The translations under genes were made by a program, and so were the position numbers. Shown here in pieces: positions 33,501 through 44,511 of a DNA stretch of 64,000 nt (position 1 is the stretch's first letter; each line of letters begins with the position of its first letter). Below the pieces are notes generated by a model, which did no database searches, was not told where the DNA came from, and saw nothing but the letters and a program-made list of their open reading frames with translations. Origin of the DNA: Acanthochromis polyacanthus (Eukaryota > Chordata > Actinopteri > Pomacentridae); contig NC_067128.1 of NCBI RefSeq assembly GCF_021347895.1, positions 758,010 to 822,009 on the forward strand, written 5' to 3'.

Positions 33501-35940
33501 ATTGTTTATTTTTCAGAGGATCAGCATCAGACAGGGAATTCTAAACTTTTGTGTTGTTGTTTATGTTTTTTTTTACAGTGTTTACATGTCCATCTGTAAA
33601 AACAAGTAATCAGATTACCATTTTAAAATTACAGTTCTTAGATGTGGAAATTATTCACTGTTTTAACAGAGTTTTAAAGGGGTAACATGAATTCATACTT
33701 TACTGATTATCATCTCCATTCTAAACATAACAGTAAATCCTTTAAATGTTTGTTTAAAACTTTACATTTTTTACAGTGTAGAAGACGTGCCAAGAGCTAA
33801 AAAAGCGTTTCACATCGTGTCTGAGCATTTAAACTTAATCTGAACGCAGTAAATACACGTATAACCTGATGAAACTAATGTCAGACTGATCTGGTTTTAG
33901 TGATTTATTTTTGCTGAAAGAAGCTTCACTGAACATTTCAGCTCATTCAGGTTCCAGTTCTTCACCTTTTCAGTCCATTAATCCAGTTTCTTCTTCCCTT
34001 TCATCCAGAGACTCCTTCGTGGCGTCTCGTCTACCCAGACGGATCTCCCAGGCTCACTGTCTGACCTCCGGCTGTCTGAACCTTCAGGGTGGAGAAGATG
34101 CAGCTCTGGAGGCCAAACCCATCTACTACCAGGCTCTGGTCTTCTACAGGTCAGCGCTTCACTCTGCACCTCCTTCTCCTCATTTAAAAAGTCCAGTTAA
34201 CTCACTGAGGATGTCAGTAAATTAGAAACCAGTTTTCTCCTTAAAATAGATGTTAGAGTGGAGTTTAATGAGAGCAGAGAGGTTTGATCTGCTCCCACCA
34301 TCAGACGCACAGATGCACTGATTTAAATCAGAATATACAATTTAACAGCTTTTTTAATAAATTCAGATTTTTTTTAAACATGTTAATGTCAGTATTTGTA
34401 AAACACTAATTTAAGTATATTAAACTTAAAATTGTGTTTAGTTTAAAGCCAATTGGTTTTATTTAAACTCTATTTAAGTTGACGTAATTTACTAAAATTA
34501 TCTAGTTATGTTGTTTTTTTCTTTTTCTGTCTTGAGTTCAGGATTTCAAGTCCTCTCCACAATCTTAATAATAATAACAGCAATAATAATGATTTTTATT
34601 TGTAATGCACTTTTCATTTCTCCAAATTCTCAAAGGGCAACATTAAAGATAGAAAAGGATGAAAACAAAACAACCAGACAAAACAAAAGCAAAAAATAAA
34701 CATTTCAGGGACATGTTGAATTAAAATTCATTCAGATTCAGAAAGCTTGATTTGTCTCCAGGGAGCAATTAAATAAATGAGCATGTGAAAATGGGATTAA
34801 AAACAGTCCTCAGTGTAACTCCATTAGAAGTCGTGACAGTGCTACAGTTTTAGCCGGTATAAGTGGATGTCGTCTGTATTTATTGGCTTCATATCACCTG
34901 CAGTAAACAGAAAAACGTTGCTTTTAAAGAAGCACCAGTTCTTCTTCGTACACCTGCAGACGGTCTTTAACAAACTTCCTCCATGGATTTGGTCTGAATC
35001 TCTTAATGTCTGACTCCATGAGGTTCACATTAAGACTCACTGCTTTCATCACTGAGTTCAGGTCTTTATGCTGCTGGCGCTGCTTCAGGACCAATAAAAC
35101 ATTCGGTTTATGAAGTTATGTGATAAGAATAAACACATCCGGGTGCAGCTGATAACTGGAGTCTGTTTCAACCAACTGCATCTTCACTGGAAGCCATTTC
35201 TGTGTCCTTTGTCCTCTGTAGCTGTGGAAAAAAGGCAGAAAATGCCAAAAACCTGTCGTTTAAACATCCTCAAACGCCCCAAGAACACAACATGTGCACA
35301 GTGCTGCGTCATTTTAGGGAAACATAAAGTTCATTTCTATGGAAGAAGCAGCATCATGACGTTGTTATCATCAATCTGGGTTGTTGTTTTTATCACTGGG
35401 TTGTTGTTTACATGCACACTAACCACAAATATTCCCAGTTTCACTCTGTGGAAAGAGGTTCATGATAGAAAGCATGCAGTACACGAACACTAAAACTTTA
35501 TTTTCAGAAGTTCTACAGGGTAAACGTAGCTGTTAATGGGTGTGAAAATCCATTTATTGTGGCCTCAGCAGTGGGAATAAAGACAACCAAAGCTAACTGT
35601 GCAGTGGTGTTAGAGAGGCTTCATCTGCAGCTGTTAGTCATCTATTAAACCAAACGGAAATCCACAGAACTGAATTAAGCTGATCGAATAACCACAGCTA
35701 ATTGCTTTTTATTTCATCTCCGTCCATCCCGTCTTCCACTGCAATCAGATTCAATGAGATGTAATAATGCTGGGATCGTTTCTAACCCGATAACTTCATC
35801 TCTGCAGAGTCCCGAGGCCGAGTCGCTCCACCAAAGCAGGAAAGAAGGCGAAGAAGAAGAAGTACGACCTGCAGCTGGGGACGGAGATGATCCCGGTGGG
35901 CTGCACATGTGTGAGGCCCAGCGTGGTCCCGCAGCAGTAA
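30511..35940 (+). CDS. il17a/f: Interleukin-17A/F-like cytokine, four exons
   Basis: Exons are 30511-30519, 32349-32554, 34009-34149 and 35808-35940, joining to 489 nt or 162 residues. The first exon encodes only MML, the usual tiny first exon of fish IL-17A/F genes. A hydrophobic signal peptide follows (MMLVFRALLLLGLLSLIHS, cleavage near residue 19). An N-glycosylation sequon NMS lies at 63-65, with the conserved SPWTYR after it. The four cysteines of the IL-17 cystine-knot fold are C89 and C94 (AHCLTSGCL) and C151 and C153 (VGCTCVRP). A lysine-rich insertion (131-137) precedes YDLQLG. The secreted dimer would signal through IL-17 receptors in mucosal defence. The nearby mcm3 gene reproduces the IL17A/F-MCM3 synteny. 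Whether it corresponds to fish il17a/f1, f2 or f3 cannot be decided here; the KKKYDLQLG end also resembles IL-17C. Confidence 0.88.
31370..31519 (-). mobile_element. Tc1/mariner-type terminus remnant
   Basis: On the minus strand from 31519, CACAGCCGTGGATGAAAGTA followed by TTGGCACCCC is a typical Tc1-like inverted-repeat end next to TA. Only one terminus is present. It lies in il17 intron 1. Confidence 0.55.
31555..31700 (+). repeat. Dispersed repeat fragment in il17 intron 1
   Basis: The run TTTATTTGAAAGGAGACAAT through CATCTGTAGTCCCCGGCC resembles a widespread teleost interspersed repeat tail. Family not resolved from sequence alone. Confidence 0.45.
32680..33180 (+). repeat. Dispersed repeat in il17 intron 2
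   Basis: Contains CATTAAGACGGTTTTTATTC, GGAGCATAAAAACTGAAAGC and GCTGCTTCTCCATGTTTGG, a recognisable non-coding teleost repeat pattern. No ORF of note. Boundaries are approximate. Confidence 0.4.
35160..35600 (+). repeat. Paralogous repeat copy A next to il17 exon 4
   Basis: This block recurs as copy B at about 37540-38370. Shared stretches include ACATGTGCACAG, GCATGCAGTACA and GAACACTAAAAC. Copy A contains the undisturbed target site GTTCATTTCTATGG (around 35330). Confidence 0.75.
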
Positions 35941-36389
35941 CACGCCAACATGACTCCTACAACACGCTATGAGGGGGGCTTTATCCACATCAGACTTCTA
36001 CTGAGGGTTTTCTAACTTATCACTGATTTAAATCATCAATATTAATATTAATTTCCTAAAGGTCCTTAAGGTCCTCGTCTTACATCAGAGTTCTGTTCCT
36101 ACGGTGTGACGTCAGTCAGAACTCTGGTTAAAATGTAAACTAATCTGTTACTGCATCACGATATCAATCAGTTTACATGTTTATACAACTACAGTAACAC
36201 AAACAGTCGTTAGCTCACAGTGAAACAACTCTGTAGGAAAATACCAAAGAAAATGTAAACCGTGAGTCTGACTGATGCTGGGAGCCATGATGAAGTTAGT
36301 GAATATAGAATAATCCAATGTGGAGGCAAATGGAAACAAAGCCGTCTGATTGCACCATGTGACCACGTATTCATCAGCCAGCTGGTTCC

Positions 36390-36395
36390 AATAAA
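36390..36395 (+). other. Candidate il17 polyadenylation signal
   Basis: AATAAA lies 450 bases after the il17 stop codon at 35938-35940, the first canonical hexamer seen downstream on this strand. Confidence 0.4.
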
Positions 36396-36448
36396 CGAGT
36401 TCCAGTCTAACGACGTAAGTTGTGGACGTCGTAAACCAAGGACCTTAT

Positions 36449-36640
36449 CTATCCATCCATCCATCCATCCATCCATCCATCTATCCATCCATCCATCCAT
36501 CCATCTATCATCCATCCATCTATCCATCCATCCATCTGTTAATCCATCTATCATCCACCTATCCATCCATCCATCCATCCATCCATCCATCTATCATCCA
36601 TCCATCCATCCATCCATCCATCCATCCATCCATCTATCTA
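36449..36640. repeat. (CCAT)n/(CTAT)n microsatellite
   Basis: Tetranucleotide array, mainly CCAT with CTAT variants. In reverse complement it resembles the GGAT tails of the SINEs, but no SINE body was recognised beside it. Confidence 0.95.
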
Positions 36641-36649
36641 GTCTTTATT

Positions 36650-37539
36650 TAACTTATCCCTTAGTATCTGAATACCCTGATAGTAGGGAAGACTTTCTTT
36701 CTGCCCCCTGGTGGTGAAAATCAGTTTAGTGCAGCTTTAATGTAAATGTAAAATACACAACCTGGATGTTTTCTACAGTAGTTAAACTCATGTGTGCAGC
36801 TTTACCAGGTTATCTATATTTTCAGATGATAGTGTACACTTTTTCTGTGGATACATGTGTTTTATATATTATGTCTGATGTTTCATTTCATATTAATCCC
36901 ATTCTTATTTTATTGTACACATGAATATTATTTTGCAAAATGTACAAACAGGTGGAAAATTAAACGAAAAACCAACATAAGAGCAGTTCTAATGTTTCTT
37001 TGCACTGAATCTCCAAGTTTTGGAAACTCTGCTGAAGGGATGCAACAATAATACTACAGATATATATACTGTACATATATACATTATTTTTTTGCTAATG
37101 TCTTTCTGTATTTGGGTTTTACAGGACTAATGTGTCCGTATGGTGTTTTTTTATGCTGGAAGACACCATCAGTGTTTTTGACATCACAAACCTAAAGAAC
37201 CAATCCTGTCAGCCTGCAGGGTTGAGCTGTCAATCAGTATTCTTCTTCAGCATGTGTGGCTAAATCATTCTAATATTAAAATGTGTTGTTGTGTACGTAG
37301 TTTTATAGTGTTTAAGCCGAATCAGAGGTGAGCTGGTGTGCTGGAGCTGCAGCGAGTGGGGAGAGATCAGTGGAAAGTAGAAACTTTATAGATCTGCACC
37401 TTCTAGAGGAAGCAACAGAGTAGAGTTACATCTAAACCATTTTAAAGCAGGAAGGGATCATTTTCAGGTTTAACCAATGACTGGAGGAGCCTGACAGCTG
37501 AGGACAGGAATGAGTCTCTGTTTGAACAAACGGGACCCT
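36650..37539. other. Intergenic, no gene recognised
   Basis: AT-rich intergenic DNA with a short TATATATAC run near 37060. A GGGTTTTACAGGACTAA stretch at about 37116 resembles the inverted form of the TTAACCCTGTAAAACC ends near 8118, but the match is too short to use. Confidence 0.45.
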
Positions 37540-38370
37540 CACTGGAAGTCATTTCCTTTCTCCTCTGTTGCTGTGGAAGACATAGCCAAAAACTGGCTGA
37601 TTAAACATCCTAAAACACCCCAAGAGCAGAACATGTGCACAGCGCTGCATCATTTAGGGAAACACAAAGTTCATTTGTTCACAGCCTGACTCTGAGATCA
37701 GATCAATCTGCTGCAGCTGTGTGACTGAGCTCAGCTGTGTGCCGTTACCAATCAGCTGGACGGGATATAAGGAGGGGTCTAACAGCTGTTCTGTTGGTGT
37801 GGGTAGGAGACATGGAAGGTTTGACACCATCAGTCAGCCTTCTTTCCACAAACCGAAGCGTCTTTATGAACCCAGCACGTCTTTCTTTTTGTTTTGGGAA
37901 TGTTTTTTTCTTTTGAGGGGTTTCAGTTTTTGTTTTTTTTTCTCCCACTTTTGGTAGATTTAGTGGGGGGTAGTATTATTTAACCATACCCTGTCCCCTT
38001 TTAGACCACACACCCTGTTTTCTGTTTGTTTGTGCAGTTTTTGTTCGTTTCAACCCGTGAATAAATTTAGTTTATTTAGTTTGTGTGAGACCTGGGGGGG
38101 GGGGACGTAACACATTTCTATGGAAAAAGCAGCTTCATGAGGCTGTTGGATTTTAAGCACAGGTGATTCACCTGCTTAGCATTTGTTTACATGCATACTA
38201 ATGACCAAGATTCACTGTTTCACTCTGAGTAAAGAGGGTTTGATTAAAAAGCATGCAGTACAAGAACACTAAAACTTAATTTTCATCGTTTCTAAATGCA
38301 AACATAACTGTTACTGGGTGTGAAAATCCATTTTATTGTGGCTTCAGCAGTGGGAATAAAAAGAAAAGTG
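37540..38370 (+). repeat. Paralogous repeat copy B, interrupted by an LTR
   Basis: Matches copy A (35160-35600) on both sides of a 437-bp insertion at 37676-38112. Confidence 0.75.
37676..38112 (+). mobile_element. Solo LTR of a retrotransposon
   Basis: A 437-bp block begins TGTTCACAGCC and ends GACGTAACA (TG...CA termini). It is flanked by CATT at 37672-37675 and 38113-38116, a 4-bp target duplication. Copy A of the surrounding repeat has one CATT without the insertion. Inside are a TATA-like GGATATAAGG at about 37760 and a polyadenylation-type AATAAA near 38060, in the positions expected for an LTR promoter and terminator. No gag or pol is adjacent, so the internal part was lost by LTR-LTR recombination. 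Confidence 0.8.
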
Positions 38371-39667
38371 AACTAAGAGGTGTCAGAAAGGAGAATGTAC
38401 TGGATGTGTTTGACTGAAGTTAGACCATCAGAAAACTGTGTAAACTATATTAACCAGAACAAAACACGATTTCATTCAAGCGTTTTTTACTGACCATGCC
38501 TAGTAGATACAATCAATCCATCCTGGAAGATATACAGCGACACACACTCACAGCAGTACAAAGCCCACGTTACGACTCCCCGTTACAGTGCAAACATTTT
38601 AGACGTTCAAGTCGGTGTGACTCAACAACCGCATGTCATCGTTCTGTTTAAATTCCACGGAACAATCAGAGCTCAGAGTCCTCTCCAGAAACCAGACTGT
38701 GAACTTCTGCTGTTTCTCTCTGCTCGTGGTGTTATTGTTGGTTTTTCTGTATGTTCCACCGTCCTTTCTCGGATGCGTATGTGCTTTGAGTTGTGCTTAA
38801 AGAAAGAAGAGTGCAATCAGTGCTCTAAACCTAAGAGACTCTAAAGCATGTCACTGATCTACGACTACACTACAGATAAAGGTTCACAGAGAGCCCCACG
38901 GTGGCAGAACAGCACAACTTCCTCACTTTTTAAGCTTATTTTTTAGTTTGCCTTCAACTCCCCCAGAGCTGAAGAGAAAGAAAGGAAAGAGCGCTTCTTT
39001 GTTTCGTATTCATAAAGCCTTCAGTGAGCTCAGCTTAGCGTCCCGACAGACGAATTAGCAAGAGAGCTAAACCAGTTTTTATTCTGAATCCTTGTGTGGT
39101 GTTTTCTGTGTATGATACATGAGAATCCTCCTGGGTTTGTGTTTTGAGTTGTGTGAACAGGGCTCTCTGTGTGCGGTTTAATTCAAGCACAGCATACAGT
39201 TAGTCAGATTACAGCTCTCTGCTCTTTAGTTTCAGTCTAACTGGAGTGAAACTGTGTCTGACTGAAACACAGCTAAGCTAATGATGCTAAAATACAACGC
39301 AGGCAATTCTACTTTCCTCCTGTCCGACCGAAACCGCAGGAACAGAGAGCTCTATTCTGATCTTTGACCTAACAATCACTGCTGTTAAAACCTGCAGATT
39401 TTTGTGTTGCTGTCGCCCCAGACCCCCCCACCCTTTAGAAAAAAGACTCATTTCAACATCAAGAGTTTGGAACTTTGTACAGCTTGTTCACAATCATCAC
39501 AGCAGACATCAAATACGAAAACTCGCCTTTTTTCCTTGTGTTCGGGTTGCTGTTGCTGAGTTCCGTCTTAATCTTTTCTGCACTGTTTTGAATTCTTTTT
39601 ATTTATTTTTTTCAGACTCAAAAACTCCCCGGTCTCGCTGTTTTTTTTCTCTTTCAGCGTGACTCGT
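38371..39667 (-). other. Probable stmn4 3' UTR and intergenic DNA
   Basis: No other gene is recognised. On the minus strand, AATAAA hexamers (TTTATT on plus) occur at 39598-39603 and 39602-39607, about 65 bases after the stmn4 stop. Others further down (for example 39076) could give a longer 3' UTR. Confidence 0.45.
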
Positions 39668-42600
39668 CTACCGGCAGGCCTCCTCCTTCATCTCCTTGTT
39701 CTTCCTCACCTCTTCGGCGTGTTTGTCCTGAAAAACCAACATCAGATCATCAGCATCCATGAATGCATCTGCATTAATGACAGAGGGAACGGCTCGGTTC
39801 TGTTCATACAGATCTGAGCAGCAAATGGGACTGATCATCTAATATTCATGATTACTGGTGAACAATGTTAAAATAGAATGATTTATGATAAGAAAAATCT
39901 GCTTCATTTGCTCTGAAGAACATATTAGGTCTCAATATAACATTGTTGGTTAAATATGCCTGTAAATATGTGACTAAAGCAGGAAAAACAACAATTAAAT
40001 GTTGGAATATTCCCTGAAGTGTCTCTGCAGGTTACCAAGCAACCGCTCTGAGGAAAGAAGTAGAACACAAGAAACAGCACTTTATGGCACAATAAAGACG
40101 CACTGTAAAAAAACTAATGATGGAAAACTTGATTTGTCTCTGCTTGATGACTTTCCTTCATGTCTGCCCTCATAAGTCCAGATAAAGGGTTGCAAAATGA
40201 CCACAGAGACACACAAAATGGCCACAAAAAGACAGAAAATGGCCATAAAAATGAACAAAATGACCACAGAGACACACAAAATGGCCACAAAAAGACAGAA
40301 AATTACCACATAAAGACTGAAAACAGCCATAAAAATGAACAAAATGACCACAAAAAGACTGAAAACAGTCATGAAAATGCATAAAATGACCATTAAAATG
40401 TTTTTTAGTTTAAGTGATTGTTTCCATAATACATAACGGTGGAATTTGAAGCACAAACTGGGCGTTATGAAGCACAAACTGGGCATTATGAAGCAGAAAC
40501 TGGGTGTTACGAAGCAGAAACTGGGCGTTATGAAACAAACTGGGCGTTATGAAACAAACTGGGCGTTACGAAGCAGAAACTGGGCGTTACTAAGCAGAAA
40601 CTGGGCGTTACTAAGCAGAAACTGGGCGTTACTAAGCAGAAACTGGGCGTTATGAAACAAACTGGGCGTTATGAAACAAACTGGGCGTTACGAAGCAGAA
40701 ACTGGGCGTTACGAAGCAGAAACTGGGCGTTATGAAACAAACTGGGCGTTACGAAGCAGAAACTGGGCGTTATGAAACAAACTGGGCGTTACGAAGCAGA
40801 AACTGGGCGTTACGAAGCAGAAACTGGGTGTTACGAAGCAGAAACTGGGCGTTATGAAACAAACTGGGCGTTATGAAACAAACTGGGCGTTATGAAACAA
40901 ACTGGGCGTTATGAAACAAACTGGGCGTTATGAAGCAGAAACTGGGTGTTACGAAGCAGAAACTGGGCGTTACGAAGCAGAAACTGGGTGTTACGAAGCA
41001 GAAACTGGGCGTTATGAAACAAACTGGGCGTTATGAAGCAGAAACTGGGCGTTATGAAGCAGAAACTGGGCGTTATGAAGCAGAAACTGGGCGTTACGAA
41101 GCAGAAACTGGGCGTTATGAAGCAGAAACTGGGCGTTACGAAGCAGAAACTGGGCGTTACGAAGCAGAAACTGGGCGTTACGAAGCAGAAACTGGGCGTT
41201 ATGAAGCAGAAACTGGGCGTTACGAAGCAGAAACTGGGCATTACGAAGCAGAAACTGGGCGTTATGAAGCAGAAACTGGGCGTTACCTTCTCCTGAAGCC
41301 TCTCCAGCATGGCTGCCAGCAGAGCCTCCCTGTTCTCCTTGTTGGCCTCCATCTTCTGCTCCAGCTTCTCCTTGGCGTTCTTGATGAAGTTGTTGTTCTC
41401 CTCAAACGCCTTCTGGATCACCTCGCGTTCATGTTCCCTCTTCTCAGCCAGGTGCTTCAGCAGCTCGGCCTCCTGACACTAGAGGGCGATAGAGGACTTT
41501 AAAGCTCAGCAGGAGGTTTTTATTTTAATCTTTACCTGCTCTGACCTGCAGACTGAATCTTCTCTAATCCTGACAGGAAACAGAAAACTGTCAGACCACA
41601 GAAAATGTGCTGTAAATATCAAAAGATGGTAGAAAAACAGACGGTAAAATGATGAGTCTTCCTCTGCTGTTTTTAGCTGTTTCCATACAGTCGAGTACAT
41701 TTGAAGAGGATTTTTAGAATGTCACACAGAAAAACTGAAAATGTGAATTAGGCGTGTTTAAAATGGATAACTGAGGCTGCGTTGTGTCGTCAGAAGGTGG
41801 CGATAGAGACTTCTTCTACACATGGATGGAATAAAAAGAGCAGAAGAAGATGGAAAATAAACCAACTACTAAAAAATCCAAAAGAAGCAAACTAAACTTT
41901 ATCTGTCTGGCATTTTTCTGTGTGTATACTGGCAACAAATTCTATTCTAAGATTCTTTATTTATTCATTCCTGTCAGCTCGAAATGGTCTGAATTCCAAA
42001 AGAAATAAGGAAAGAAAGAAACCCCCAAACTGAAAAACAGTTTCTGGTGTCACAATCAGAGACCGTCTCAGTTAAACTCAGCTCTGGTTATTATCAGATC
42101 ATCTGGAATTCATTCACATTTCAGAAACAAAAATGTCTTTTTTTTCTTTGTTTTCTTAAAACCAAAATTTAGATTTTCATGATTTTTTTTCTGGTGTAAG
42201 AATCAAAAAACAATCTTTTTTTGCTTTTTTATTTGGAAACAGAAGTCATGTGACTTTATTGTTCTGTGATTTTAAGCTCAAAGCAAAACAAAAACTCCAT
42301 AAATGAAACAAAGATTCTGTTTCATTTTGACGATAGAACGGTGATAAAGTTTTTCAAATTTGGCTTAAAATTAAAGAACAAAAAGCCAAATGAAAAACAA
42401 AAATAAATCAAAATACTTCAGTGGTTTTTAAACGTTGGTTTAAAATGAACACGTCAAACGGTTTCTACACGGTCGGTTTGAAAGTAGGAAGACAAACATT
42501 TTGATGTTCAGCAGTCAGGAGTCAAAGAGTCCATCAGTGATGTGAGTTAAACAGAACTTATTTAATAAGTGTTTTCTCTCCAGTGAAGCAGATTAACTCC

Positions 42601-44503
42601 TGAAAAGTCAAAGTCAGTTGAGAACAGAAACGTTCTAAAAACGGAAGAAGTTTCTTTTCCAATTTTGCTGTTATTTTCTGTTGACTTTTTCTGATACAAT
42701 ATTTTAAATTAGACACACAAACCTGAAGGAAACCTAGTTTGACTTGTCTGTTTTGTCTATTTCATTTGAATGATAATTACTGTACATCACTGAGACACAT
42801 GTTTGGTTCCTGTTTTGTTTACCACCAGATCTGAGGTCAAACTCTGCTGTACTTCCTCCTCTCTGCTTGATGAATCAGAGTCTTTGTCCTCGTCTGACCG
42901 TCCTTCTACTTTCATGTCCCTCTTTTCATCTCCCACCTTTCCTCCCTTCCTTCCCCTCCAACCCTCCCTCCTGCTCCACTTTCATCCGTTTCCACCTTTT
43001 TTTCTGTCGGGCTGATAAATCACACATCAGACAAAGAGCGTTTGACAGCATGTGAATGAACTACAAACAGCTGAGGGTTGTTGGGTTACAGCTCTGGGTT
43101 TGGGTTTCTGCTGGATGTGAGGATCTTAACCCCCCCCCCCCCCCCCCCCTCACCTTTCGCCTCTCCTCGGCCGCCTCCAGCTTCTTCTGGATCTCCTCCA
43201 GGGACGGGTCGCGGCGCTGGGGCATGGAGGTGTTGAGTTCTGGCACGCCGTCAAAGGACGGAGGCTTCAGGATGACCTCGAAGGCCTGGCCTGACGCTCG
43301 CTTGTTCAGCTCGATCACCTCCACGTCTTTGATGACGCACCAGCCCAGGTCCACCGCATCTGAGGGTTGGATCCAGTCCTGGTTAGTCATCTGCTCAACC
43401 TGTAATCCTCACATTTAGTTTATCTGAGTCCTACAGCACCCAGAATGATTGGGGTCCGTAAATAGTCAGGGCACAAAGTGACCACAGAAAAACACAAAAT
43501 GACTCAATAAGACAGGTAATTATCCTGTAAAGACATATCATCATATTATAGGATGTCATTCTTGACTATTTTTTGTTAGTCTTTATTTTACCAGGTAAGC
43601 TGGTAAAAAAGTTGAGAATAATTTCTCATTTATGATGATGACCTGCTAAAAGGGCCCCAGCAGGAAGAAAGATAACAAATAAACACACACGTGTTAAAAC
43701 AGAGATTAAAAACACCCTAAATTAATGCTGTTCTGTAATTATGGATCATTTTCAAGTCATTTTGGACAGATTTTTAGACATTTTGGACAGTTTTCTTGTC
43801 GTTTTCAACAAGTTTTATGTCAGCTTGGATCTTTTCTTGTCATTTTGGATCAATTTTGGGTCTTTGGGATAATTTTTGTGTCATTTAGGACAAATTTCAT
43901 GTCATTCTGGACTAATTTTCTGTAATTATGGTTCATTTTCAAGTCATTCTGGACAGGTGAATACTGTGGTACTTTCTGTAACATTGTAGTGATATCCAGT
44001 CATTTTTTATTATAAGGGATTGTTTCTATAAGATATAATCATGGAATCTGTGAAGACATGATCATGATGAACAGAAATACATAAGTTTTTTTTACTTTTA
44101 ATAAAAATGTATATAGATATATCCCATGGACTCCCTCAGTTACATACTGACCATCACCATCCTCTGTATTGTCGTTAATGTTGCTGAGTGTCTCTTACCT
44201 TCTGCCTTGTACGTGGGTTTTTCTGCAGTCTGTGGGTTCAGGCAGGAGCAGAACAGAGACACCAGGGGGAGCTCTTTGACCTTCTCTTTATAGGCTGAGG
44301 ACACAAACATTTAGTTGACTCAAAGTGAACCATGAACATTCAGGGAGCAGTGCTGTAACTCTCCTCCTGCACCACCTTATAATAGCAGTCATTGTAAAGA
44401 CAGGATGCAGTAAACAGGCAGTAAATGTGGTGCAGCTTGCAGTAACGCAGCGCTGCGAGGTGAGCGTGTTTCTGCTGCGACTGCATTTACCTGCCAGAGT
44501 CAT
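39668..44503 (-). CDS. stmn4: Stathmin-4 (RB3-like), five exons
   Basis: Minus-strand exons are 44491-44503, 44199-44294, 43154-43359, 41287-41478 and 39668-39727, in total 567 nt or 188 residues (human STMN4 has 189). Stathmins bind two tubulin dimers and destabilise microtubules; the STMN4/RB3 type is neuronal and Golgi/vesicle-attached. The N-terminus [20 protein letters not shown] with C20 and C22 is the membrane anchor, where this group is palmitoylated. The regulatory region [20 protein letters not shown] and the [20 protein letters not shown] segment contain the conserved serines. The rest is one long helix through the [18 protein letters not shown] repeat region. All junctions are GT-AG in phase. 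Two donors are unusual: exon 3's is followed by a run of 19 G, and exon 4's lies in a minisatellite. A stmn4-like teleost paralogue is the main alternative name. Confidence 0.93.
40175..40395. repeat. Minisatellite of GACCACA/GGCCACAAAA units in stmn4 intron 4
   Basis: Imperfect tandem units such as AAAATGGCCACAAAAAGACA and AAAATGACCACAGAGACACA alternate with AAAATGAACA. Unit size is about 20-30 bp with a nested arrangement. Confidence 0.85.
40446..41286. repeat. 21/19-bp minisatellite ending at the stmn4 exon 4 donor
   Basis: About 40 units, of 21 bp (GAAGCAGAAACTGGGCGTTAC, with TAT variants; last base variable) and 19 bp (GAAACAAACTGGGCGTTAT). The array ends at the base next to the stmn4 exon 4 end (41287). 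On the minus strand the intron starts GTAACGCCCAG, which is the repeat unit itself. Confidence 0.95.
41479..43130. other. stmn4 intron 3, non-coding
   Basis: AT-rich intronic DNA without a recognised repeat family. A CACTAGAGGGCGATAG stretch (41477-41492) at the acceptor resembles a CTCF core motif. Confidence 0.5.
43131..43149. repeat. Poly-C run (poly-G on the stmn4 strand)
   Basis: Nineteen consecutive C. On the minus strand, the stmn4 exon 3 donor reads GTGA and then runs directly into G19. Confidence 0.95.
43560..43975. repeat. Dispersed repeat plus TTTTGGACA-unit array in stmn4 intron 2
   Basis: From about 43580, GTCTTTATTTTACCAGGTAA followed by TTCTCATTTATGATGATGAC is a widespread teleost repeat motif. 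From about 43745 come imperfect units like TCATTTTGGACAGATTTT, the same kind as the arrays at 58625, 59873 and 61380. Confidence 0.6.
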
Positions 44504-44511
44504 CTTCTCAC

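Noticed and set aside
36210..36652. IHPSIHPS and DGWMDGWM ORFs
   Set aside because: Translations of the (CCAT)n microsatellite.
40930..41502. Repeat ORFs (KQKLGVT, AETGRYE) near stmn4
   Set aside because: Frames through the minisatellite. Only the minus-strand exon 41287-41478 is coding.
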